In this document: piece by piece, positions 1 through 4,661 of the stretch
Numbering within the stretch: the first letter of the stretch is position 1
Layout: every line of letters begins with the position of its first letter
Program-made: the position numbers and the translations under genes
The notes under the pieces: generated by a model
The model's database searches: none
What the model was told of the DNA's origin: nothing
Seen by the model: only the letters and a program-made list of their open reading frames with translations
From: Thermococcus sp.
Lineage (GTDB): Archaea; Methanobacteriota_B; Thermococci; Thermococcales; Thermococcaceae
Assembly (NCBI GenBank): GCA_015522395.1
Contig: WAMH01000079.1
Coordinates: forward strand, 1 to 6,257
DNA: 6,257 bases
Reading direction: 5' to 3'

Positions 1-857
1 AGGTAAAGGCCCTCGTCATAGGGGGCTACAACCTCGGTGAGGCGATGCAGAAGGTCACGAAGCGCGAGAGGCCGAGGGAGGAGGAGCCTGAGGAGCAGGA
101 AAGCGTTGATGTGAGGCCCTACGTGAGAAAAATCCGCGAGCTTGAGGGGAGGATAGCGTTCCTTGAGCGTGAGAAAGAAGAGCTGAGGGGCATAATCCGG
201 GAGCAGAGGAGAACCATCGAGCGGCTGGAGAGGAGAATAGCCGACTACGACGAGGAAGTGAGGAAGAAGGTTCTCCGCGAGAGGGAGCTTGAAGCAAAGG
301 TCAAGCGCATCGAAATCCTTGAGAAACAGCTGAGGGAAGCCAAGGCGGTAATAGAGCGCCTGGGCAGGGATCTGGTCAAGGTCAAGAGGATGAACGTCGT
401 TGAGGTTCGCGGCAGTGCGGTTCCTCTCAAGGTTCTCAGGGTTCTCAGCTGGCGCGAGCTTGAGAAGATTGAGCGCGAGGTTGGCCTCAGGAAGGGAGAC
501 GTTCTCTTCGTCCTCAACCCAGCGGGGGCGGGAAAGGCCATTGCTGAGGAACTCGTGGAGAAGGGGATTAGGGCGGTCATAAGTGAGAGTCCCCTGCCCC
601 AGTCCGTTGCAGAGGTTCTCCGTGAGGCTCACTTGCCTTTCTTCCTCTCGAACGAGCTTGACGTCAAGCGCGTCGATGAGTTCGCGGTGGTGGAGCGGGA
701 AACCCTGGAAAGGGCCATCGAGGAGTTGCTTGAGAGATGGGCCAGAGAGGATGAGGAGAGGGAGGCTGAGAGGTTCCTGAAACTTGTTGAGGAGTACAGG
801 ATTGAGCGCATCAAAGAGCTTAAGAGAAGGGCCGAGGAGGAGTCTAAAGGGAGCTGA
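1..857 (+). CDS. DUF460 family coiled-coil protein (COG2433-like), C-terminal part, 5' end outside window
   Basis: The reading frame is already open at base 3 and runs 14 codons upstream of the first ATG (base 45) as VKALVIGGYNLGEA. The gene therefore starts outside the window and base 45 is not its start. The 284 visible residues comprise an acidic/basic linker (about 20-38), a long heptad-like coiled coil rich in E, R, K and L (about 40-128), a compact alpha/beta region (about 131-240) with LRKGDVLFVLNPAG, and a final charged helix. This layout matches the C-terminal half of archaeal DUF460 proteins, which from family knowledge carry an RNase H-like (RuvC/YqgF-type) fold upstream. No catalytic residues are visible here. 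Biochemical function is unknown; a nucleic-acid role is inferred only from the family. The last 14 bases overlap the 3' end of the convergent regulator gene. Confidence 0.85.
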   Translation, partial: VKALVIGGYNLGEAMQKVTKRERPREEEPEEQESVDVRPYVRKIRELEGRIAFLEREKEELRGIIREQRRTIERLERRIADYDEEVRKKVLRERELEAKVKRIEILEKQLREAKAVIERLGRDLVKVKRMNVVEVRGSAVPLKVLRVLSWRELEKIEREVGLRKGDVLFVLNPAGAGKAIAEELVEKGIRAVISESPLPQSVAEVLREAHLPFFLSNELDVKRVDEFAVVERETLERAIEELLERWAREDEEREAERFLKLVEEYRIERIKELKRRAEEESKGS

Positions 858-1137
858 GAACGTTCTTCAGGGCCCTGAGGTACTTTCCCGTCTCTTCGGC
901 CCCTTTCTCGGTTATCCTCACCGCGGTTCTCGGCCTGTCGGCGAAGACCTTGTAGAGCTCGACGTAGCCAGCCTTCTCCAGGGCTTTGAGGTGGGAGTCA
1001 AGGTTCCCTGGGGTCAGGTCAAGCACGCTTAGGAGCTCTTTGAACAGAACCCTATCCCTGGGCAGGAGGTAAAGCATTATAGCTAATCTGGTTGGATTTC
1101 CGAGGACGTGGTTCTTCGCGAGCTCCCTGAGGTTCAT
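844..1137 (-). CDS. Winged-helix transcriptional regulator, HTH_34/ArsR-like (regulator A)
   Basis: A 97-residue single-domain DNA-binding protein. After a short N-terminal helix comes GNPTRLAIMLYLLPR (about 13-27), then the predicted recognition helix region LTPGNLDSHLKALEKAGYVE (about 41-60), then the wing RPRTAVRITEKGAE (about 68-81) and a C-terminal helix likely used for dimerisation. The pattern GNPTRL...GNL..HLK.LE.AGYVE...RPRT...TEKG is the signature of winged-helix domain HTH_34. It is a clear paralogue of the regulator at 2413-2709. The start ATG is set by a strong GGTGAT ribosome-binding site (1141-1146) that contains the TGA stop of the upstream membrane gene, so the two are probably coupled in translation. 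No cysteine or histidine cluster is visible, so metal sensing is unlikely. It probably binds its own or its paralogue's promoter (inference). Its 3' end overlaps the DUF460 gene by 14 bp. Confidence 0.9.
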   Translation of the reverse strand: MNLRELAKNHVLGNPTRLAIMLYLLPRDRVLFKELLSVLDLTPGNLDSHLKALEKAGYVELYKVFADRPRTAVRITEKGAEETGKYLRALKNVLSSL

Positions 1138-1141
1138 GCTA

Positions 1142-1681
1142 TCACCGCTCTATGACCTTGAAAGCCGAGTACGGATATAGGAGTATTGTAAGTGAGAAGC
1201 CCGTCGTTACGGCGAAGCCTGCCCAGAGTATGGCTCCTGTCCCCATGTTCCATGCTATGGGGATGGCTAAGAAAGGAAATAAGAACGATGGGGTCATCTC
1301 ATACTCGCCCTTTCCTCGACTCATAGCAATCCACTGACCTAGGAGGGATAATCCAATGAAGCTCAGGAACCCCACTCCAAGTCTGGCGTCGGCGTTGATG
1401 CCAACCCAATCAATCGATGGCACTACATCCCACCCAATGATACTGCCTGCTGCCCAGGATAACCCTATCAAGAGGATCATCTTTTTACTATCCCTCTTTG
1501 CTATTTCAGGATAGAAAGTTGAATAGAGCTTCTTCAGCTGGTTCCACATCTTGGTGGTTAGAAGTACTCCAATCAGTATGGCTGCCCCCCAGTAGACGGG
1601 CGATAGCCATCTTTGTACTCTCCTAACACCTGCTATGACGTAGAAAATCGACATGACTGAGAGCCATAACGCAAAGTTCAT
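1142..1681 (-). CDS. Multi-pass membrane protein A, partner of regulator A; apparent 5' frameshift
   Basis: The open frame from the first in-frame ATG gives 179 residues with about six hydrophobic segments. They lie roughly at residues 1-19, 28-44, 68-85, 99-120, 131-145 and 149-169, with a charged loop (KKLYSTFYPEIAKRDSKK) after the second. I do not recognise a named family. The frame continues upstream of this ATG as LGELKEALERVEGKL...VYAA, an amphipathic helix with no usable start codon. In the neighbouring frame there is ATG GAG GAG GTT AGG at 1763. Removing one G from the GGGG run joins the two as MEEVRELKEALERVE, which mirrors MEELSEALRAVEREL of the paralogue at 2711-3292. The original product was therefore probably 206 residues starting at 1763. 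The 1681 ATG lacks a well-placed ribosome-binding site, so the gene may be impaired, or the base may be a sequence error. Confidence 0.7.
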   Translation of the reverse strand: MNFALWLSVMSIFYVIAGVRRVQRWLSPVYWGAAILIGVLLTTKMWNQLKKLYSTFYPEIAKRDSKKMILLIGLSWAAGSIIGWDVVPSIDWVGINADARLGVGFLSFIGLSLLGQWIAMSRGKGEYEMTPSFLFPFLAIPIAWNMGTGAILWAGFAVTTGFSLTILLYPYSAFKVIER

Positions 1682-1763
1682 GGCAGCATAAACTTTCTCC
1701 GCCGCTATCAGCTTGCCCTCAACCCTCTCAAGGGCCTCCTTAAGTTCCCCTAACCTCCTCCAT
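1682..1763 (-). other. Out-of-frame 5' remnant of membrane protein A with its original start codon
   Basis: On the minus strand an ATG at 1763-1761 is preceded at 5 nt by GGTGG and by a TATA box centred 36 nt upstream. These are the same arrangement and spacing as at the paralogous gene starting at 3292. As it stands this start yields only MEEVRGT before TAA. The downstream frame is restored if the run CCCC on the plus strand (1747-1750) is one base shorter. The recovered peptide is an amphipathic helix joined directly to the first membrane segment of the 1142-1681 frame. I read this as a 1-nt insertion in a homopolymer; a true mutation and a sequencing error look the same from here. Confidence 0.7.
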
Positions 1764-1768
1764 TTTCG

Positions 1769-1773
1769 CCACC
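1769..1773 (-). promoter_or_regulatory. Ribosome-binding site (GGTGG) of the original membrane protein A start
   Basis: Minus-strand GGTGG lies 5 nt before the ATG at 1763 and matches the archaeal anti-Shine-Dalgarno core. It supports 1763, not 1681, as the original start of the gene. The equivalent element GGGTGGGAG precedes the paralogous start at 3292. Confidence 0.55.
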
Positions 1774-1794
1774 AGAATAAAGTATGCTCTGTAT

Positions 1795-1803
1795 CTATTT
1801 ATA
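1795..1803 (-). promoter_or_regulatory. TATA box of the downstream cassette (TATAAATAG)
   Basis: A near-perfect archaeal TATA element centred 36 nt upstream of the ATG at 1763, which would place transcription start about 10 nt before that ATG. It lies inside the last three codons (TAT AAA TAG) of the broken protease gene, so the downstream cassette can be transcribed independently of the upstream operon. It is preceded by CCGGG, as is the TATA box at 3323-3331. Confidence 0.6.
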
Positions 1804-2420
1804 CCCGGGCCTTTCTCTGAGCTTCAGAACGGTTAAGCCAGCAATGCTCGCTGAGGAGTGCAGGACGAGGGCCGGGACTATGCCCCCCAATGCGAATACG
1901 TAGCCGGCTAACGAGCCAAGGATGAGGGCTCCAGTTACTATGCCCGCATTTCTCTTTCCACTTCCTTCGTAGGCCATCCAGTAGGGCAGGGCGAAGAGCA
2001 GAACTGAGAAGAGTATTGCACTCCAAAAGTGGCCGTAACTCAGGAGGTATCCCTCAATCAGACCCCTGGTGAAGGTTTCCTCGCCCAGCGGAGCGAGGAG
2101 GAGCAGGAGGACAAGCCTTTCCATCCCCTCTGGTATGAACTCCTCCATCGGGACTGAAGGATTGCTCTCGAGCAGATTAATTATGAGCTAGGCTCCAAAG
2201 CCGAGGATGAACGCGGGAAGAACGTATCTGAAGTCCAGAACGAAACCGAACCTCTCCGGACTACCCATAAACTCAATCACTGCAAGCGAGAGGAAAAACA
2301 TCGTCAGCTGTATGGCGAATCCTCCTTTCTTGCCATCTTCTTGGCGGTTAGAGAAGCAACGGTCGTGGATGCGACCAAAATCAACAGCCACAGGAGGAAG
2401 GCAACCACGAACTCAATCAT
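1795..2420 (-). pseudogene. CPBP/CAAX-type intramembrane metalloprotease, inactivated by frameshift, nonsense codon and motif loss
   Basis: Three pieces in two frames make one ancestral protein of about 208 residues. Piece 1 starts at the ATG at 2420 (MIEFVVAFLLWLLILVAS...KKMARKED), a membrane helix that runs to a TGA at 2304-2306. Piece 2 is in the other frame from about 2350, contains FAIQLTMFFLSLAVIEFMG and FRYVLPAFILGFGA, and ends at TAG 2188-2190. Piece 3 continues in that same frame after the TAG through LIINLLESNPSVP to APLGEETFTRGLIEGY, the EExxxRG motif of CPBP proteases. A 1-nt deletion near 2318-2357 explains the frame change. Motif 2 (FxxxH) reads FALPY with Tyr at codon 1981-1983 where His is expected; motif 3 reads HSSAS where Asn or Asp usually follows. 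The start overlaps regulator B by 8 nt (ATGATTGA). Active homologues cleave peptide bonds within membranes; this copy very likely cannot. The longest open fragment (117 residues, 1795-2148) might be annotated alone. Confidence 0.82.
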
Positions 2421-2709
2421 TCTCAATCACTTCCCTCAGGATTCTCAGGACTTCCTCGAGTTCCTCGGCTCCTTCTTCGGTTATCTCCACGAACTTCCTC
2501 GGTCTCTTGCCGAAGCCGTAGTACGTCCGGATTATCCCGGCCTCCTCGAGGGCTTTCAGGTGGAACTCAAGGTTTCCCGGGGTGAGCTTTAGTGCCTTCC
2601 TCAGGCTTGAGAAGGTTGCCCTCTCCCTTGGGAGCAGGTAGAGGGCTATGGCTAATCTCGTTGGGTTGCCGAGAGGTGATTTCGAAAGCCTTGTGAGTTC
2701 ATCAATCAT
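2413..2709 (-). CDS. Winged-helix transcriptional regulator, HTH_34/ArsR-like (regulator B)
   Basis: A 98-residue regulator paralogous to the one at 844-1137. Shared blocks in order are LGNPTRLAI.LYLLPR.R (about 13-29), LTPGNLEFHLKALEEAG (about 42-58, recognition helix) and RPRKFVEITEEGAEE (about 69-83, wing), followed by a C-terminal leucine-rich helix. The most variable stretch between the paralogues is the turn before the wing (RTYYGFGK here, ELYKVFAD there) and the C-terminal helix, which may separate their DNA targets or dimer partners (inference). The start codon lies 1 nt after the TGA of the upstream membrane gene, with GGGAGTGA as ribosome-binding site overlapping that stop. Its own TGA overlaps the protease ATG. 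The tight spacing points to one transcript for membrane protein B, regulator B and protease. Confidence 0.9.
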   Translation of the reverse strand: MIDELTRLSKSPLGNPTRLAIALYLLPRERATFSSLRKALKLTPGNLEFHLKALEEAGIIRTYYGFGKRPRKFVEITEEGAEELEEVLRILREVIEND

Positions 2710-2710
2710 T

Positions 2711-3292
2711 TCACTCCCTCATAGCCCTCCTGAGTGCCAGGTAAGCACCGAGCCCGAAGGCCAGTGACAGTGCGAGTGTTACGTATGCACCATTGTTAAT
2801 TGGAACCCTCCCGTACGGAACGCTGAGGAGTACTAGTGTCATCCCTACAAGGGCCTTGTCCCAGCCTTCCCGAAGGAAGGCGTGGTCAACGACCGCGAGA
2901 GCGAGCATTCCCAAACCTATCCCGATGAGGGAGAATAGCCAGATATCCCTGACAAAAACACTGACAATCACAATTACAACCGGCCAGACGAGAGCCTGGG
3001 TGAGAAGATAACGGAGGTTTAGGGGTGTTTTTCTGCCTAGAACCCTTTCTATCTCCCTTACTTTCTTGGATGCCTTCAGCTCCTCGAAAACGAAAAACAG
3101 TATCGCAACGGCCGAGAGAAGAACCCTGAGGGAACTAGCGGACGCCCCTGTGCATGTTGAGAGCACTGACGAGGCAAGGTAGATGACCGGGAACGCGACC
3201 GCCCAGTAGAGGTAGAGTATCGAGTTGTAGGCTTTTTTCGCGAAGTTGAGCTCTCTTTCAACGGCCCTTAGTGCTTCACTCAGCTCTTCCAT
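2711..3292 (-). CDS. Multi-pass membrane protein B, partner of regulator B
   Basis: A 193-residue protein with an N-terminal amphipathic helix (MEELSEALRAVERELNFAKK, 1-20) and about six membrane segments near 25-47, 53-70, 95-114, 117-137, 147-160 and 168-186. A basic/acidic loop (71-92, EELKASKKVREIERVLGRK) follows segment two, and an Arg-rich tail (RRAMRE) ends the protein. I chose the start at 3292 over the longer in-frame ATG at 3355 because GGGTGGGAG precedes it by about 5 nt and a TATA box sits 35 nt upstream; the longer start would lie upstream of that TATA box. The family is not one I can name. Topology, start motif and position before an HTH_34 regulator match membrane protein A. A role as membrane sensor or transporter linked to the regulator is inference from operon structure only. 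Confidence 0.8.
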   Translation of the reverse strand: MEELSEALRAVERELNFAKKAYNSILYLYWAVAFPVIYLASSVLSTCTGASASSLRVLLSAVAILFFVFEELKASKKVREIERVLGRKTPLNLRYLLTQALVWPVVIVIVSVFVRDIWLFSLIGIGLGMLALAVVDHAFLREGWDKALVGMTLVLLSVPYGRVPINNGAYVTLALSLAFGLGAYLALRRAMRE

Positions 3293-3322
3293 GCTCCCAC
3301 CCGGGAAAAGTTGGGATTTGGG

Positions 3323-3331
3323 GCTTAAATA
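3323..3331 (-). promoter_or_regulatory. TATA box of the membrane protein B-regulator B-protease operon (TATTTAAGC)
   Basis: Minus-strand TATTTAAGC is centred 35 nt before the ATG at 3292, the spacing expected for a short leader that still contains the GGGTGGGAG ribosome-binding site. It is preceded by CCGGG, as is the TATA box of the second cassette. It rules in the 3292 start and argues against the ATG at 3355. Confidence 0.6.
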
Positions 3332-3341
3332 CCCGGTTGGA

Positions 3342-3358
3342 AGTTTGTTCCCCAAACT
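3342..3358. promoter_or_regulatory. Candidate operator: inverted repeat AGTTTG-N5-CAAACT
   Basis: A perfect inverted repeat with 6-bp arms and a 5-bp spacer (17 bp in all) lies 10 bp upstream of the TATA box of the regulator B operon and covers the stop codon of the small gene at 3357-3554. Size and symmetry suit a dimeric winged-helix protein, and the position next to the TATA/BRE suggests control of basal factor binding. No equally good copy was found upstream of the other cassette. Alternatively it could form a hairpin at the 3' end of the small gene's transcript. Confidence 0.35.
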
Positions 3359-3554
3359 AACCCCCGGCCCTAGCTAACCTCAGCCTCTCCATGAAGCGCT
3401 CGATTTCCCCGGGAGTTCCCCTGATGAGGACCCTGTTGAGGGTTATTTCGTTCCTCTCGATTTTTCCGAGGGGAACCAGCTCGACTCTCGCTTTACTCCT
3501 TTCCCTGAGTTCCTTGAGCTCTTCCATGCAGATTGGCGTCTCAATAACCCTCAA
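3357..3554 (-). CDS. Small charged protein of unknown function, TTG start
   Basis: A 65-residue protein, MRVIETPICMEELKELRERSKARV... by start, with a charged helix (about 10-22), a probable short beta stretch (RVELVPLGKI, ITLNRVLIRG) and a C-terminal helix (GEIERFMERLRLA). The fold looks like a small alpha/beta domain; I do not recognise the family. The TTG start is chosen because a strong GGAGGTT (3560-3566) lies 7 nt upstream and a TATA-like CCTAAATAG is centred 38 nt upstream. An ATG at codon 10 (base 3527) would give a 56-residue product without a clear ribosome-binding site. It lies 70 nt downstream of the tRNA thiolase on the same strand, so read-through is possible. Codon use resembles that of the neighbours, which supports a real gene. 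Confidence 0.6.
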   Translation of the reverse strand: MRVIETPICMEELKELRERSKARVELVPLGKIERNEITLNRVLIRGTPGEIERFMERLRLARAGG

Positions 3555-3559
3555 GGAGG

Positions 3560-3566
3560 AACCTCC
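3560..3566 (-). promoter_or_regulatory. Strong ribosome-binding site deciding a TTG start (GGAGGTT)
   Basis: GGAGGTT on the minus strand stands 7 nt before TTG at 3554. It is part of GGAGG-TT-CCTCC, so its mirror CCTCC lies between it and the start. The nearby ATG at 3567 gives only a five-codon frame (MEVPP) and is not a gene start. Confidence 0.5.
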
Positions 3567-3587
3567 ATGTCTTAAATAGGGGGCAGA

Positions 3588-3596
3588 CTATTTAGG
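3588..3596 (-). promoter_or_regulatory. Candidate TATA box for the small TTG-start gene (CCTAAATAG)
   Basis: This minus-strand A/T element is centred 38 nt before the TTG at 3554, like the other promoters in this window. A second element, TATTTAAGA (3570-3578), is only 20 nt from the TTG and would suit only the shorter ATG at 3527. I cannot tell which is used. Confidence 0.35.
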
Positions 3597-3624
3597 AATG
3601 TCCGCTCTTGGGATTGGTAATATC

Positions 3625-4599
3625 TCACTCGACCCTGAAGGTTATTCCCTTTTCCCTTGCCTTCCTCTCGACCTGAAGGCGGAACTGGCAGGCCTTGCAT
3701 ATCCTCCCCGTTGTAGGCTGTCCGCATATCTTACAGCGGTTCAGTTCGCTGCTTTTCTTGGTGTATGTCTTCGCGATGAGCGGGAAGAGCTTGTCGTAGC
3801 TCCGCAGGATTTGATACTTCGTTCCCGGATGCTTTTCTTCCATCTCGTTGAGCCAGTCCCTTATTTCGGCCCTAAAGGCTTCAACCGCGTATGGGCACTC
3901 GTTCAGATCGACTTCAATGTTGTTCAGGACGGCGTAAAGAACCGTTTCCTTTTCCGGTATCTCGCGGAGGGGCTTTATCCTTGGAACAAGTTCCGGATGA
4001 ACCTCTTCGTAGTAGGGGCCTGTTCTTCCCAGCCTGGCTATATCCCCGCGCATAATGTTCATGATGAACATCTGAACCTCATCGTCAAGGTTGTGACCGA
4101 CTGCCAGCTTATCAGCTCCAACGTCCTTAGCCGCGTAGTTGAGCAGCCAGCGCCTCCAGACGCCGCAGTAGGAGCAGGCACCTACTCTTTCGCGCTTCTC
4201 GAAGCTCCCCATTATCTCAACGGTCTCGTCGAGCGTGAAGCCGATGTATTCCTTGAATGAATAGACACGGTGCTCTATGCCGAGCTTCTCCGCGTTCCTC
4301 TTTGCTATCTCCACGCTCGGTGGTCTGTAGCCAGCTATGCCCTCGTCAATCGTTATTGCGACTAGCTCGAAGGGGAACTTCTCGCGAAGCTTTGCTAGGA
4401 GGTGCATGAGAACGACACTGTCCTTTCCACCGGAAACTCCAACGGCTATCCTCTCGCCCCTCTCAATAAGGCGGTACTTCTTAACGGTCTCCCTGAACTT
4501 CTTCTCCACCATCTCGTTGAAGTGTTTGTGGCAGTAGTAACGCCCGCTGTAGCGAGCATGGTAAACTGCCGGCCTTCCACATATCGAGCACTTCTGCAT
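3625..4599 (-). CDS. ncsA: tRNA 2-thiouridine synthase, Ncs6/Ctu1 (NcsA) type of the TtuA/TIGR00269 family
   Basis: A 324-residue cytosolic enzyme that adenylates a tRNA uridine and replaces O2 with sulfur. Visible in order are an N-terminal zinc finger (C4, C7, C23, H26), the PP-loop SGGKDS (56-61), DEGIAGYR (85-92), CSYCGVWRR (C142, C145), GHNLDDE (168-174), MNIMRGDIARLGR (180-192), ECPYAVEAFR (C235) and a C-terminal zinc finger (C289, C292, C301, C304). C142, C145 and C235 correspond to the three cysteines that hold the catalytic [4Fe-4S] cluster in this family. DEGI.GYR, C.YCGV.RR and EC.YA.EAFR are shared with eukaryotic Ctu1, which points to wobble U34 thiolation; the sister enzyme TtuA acts on U54 in the T loop. 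The sulfur donor would be a ubiquitin-like protein encoded elsewhere. The start has GGAGGGAG 5 nt upstream. The gene is divergent from the KaiC-like gene, with 62 bp between them. Confidence 0.88.
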   Translation of the reverse strand: MQKCSICGRPAVYHARYSGRYYCHKHFNEMVEKKFRETVKKYRLIERGERIAVGVSGGKDSVVLMHLLAKLREKFPFELVAITIDEGIAGYRPPSVEIAKRNAEKLGIEHRVYSFKEYIGFTLDETVEIMGSFEKRERVGACSYCGVWRRWLLNYAAKDVGADKLAVGHNLDDEVQMFIMNIMRGDIARLGRTGPYYEEVHPELVPRIKPLREIPEKETVLYAVLNNIEVDLNECPYAVEAFRAEIRDWLNEMEEKHPGTKYQILRSYDKLFPLIAKTYTKKSSELNRCKICGQPTTGRICKACQFRLQVERKAREKGITFRVE

Positions 4600-4621
4600 G
4601 GGGGCTCCCTCCGACGAGAGG

Positions 4622-4630
4622 CTTAAAAAC
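4622..4630 (+). promoter_or_regulatory. Candidate TATA element of the KaiC-like gene, in a divergent promoter region (CTTAAAAAC)
   Basis: The A/T-rich element is centred 36 nt before the ATG at 4662, matching the spacing at other promoters here. On the other strand it reads TTTTTAAG but lies only about 27 nt from the thiolase ATG at 4599. That is too close for a leader holding the thiolase GGAGGGAG, so the thiolase probably uses a separate element, perhaps CCTAAACATTACC (4639-4651). Confidence 0.45.
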
Positions 4631-4661
4631 TTTGGTGCGGTAATGTTTAGGGGTAGGTTCG

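Noticed and set aside
245..580. Minus-strand open frame of 111 codons opposite the DUF460 gene
   Set aside because: Ser/Arg/Leu/Thr-rich low-complexity translation typical of the antisense of a Glu/Arg/Lys-rich gene; no start signals.
1747..1750. Programmed frameshifting at the GGGG run of membrane protein A
   Set aside because: No slippery heptamer, upstream ribosome-binding-like stimulator or downstream structure could be recognised; a homopolymer insertion or sequence error explains it.
2188..2190. TAG read as pyrrolysine or another recoded codon in the protease
   Set aside because: Thermococcales are not known to carry the pyrrolysine system, no insertion element is visible, and the same gene has a frameshift and catalytic substitutions, so plain decay is simpler.
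3293..3355. Longer start (ATG at 3355) for membrane protein B
   Set aside because: It would place the TATA box and ribosome-binding site inside the coding region and add a non-conserved extension absent from the paralogue.
3598..4260. Long plus-strand open frame of 220 codons
   Set aside because: It lies wholly antisense to the tRNA thiolase, whose zinc fingers, PP-loop and cluster cysteines are unmistakable; the antisense translation has no recognisable family pattern.
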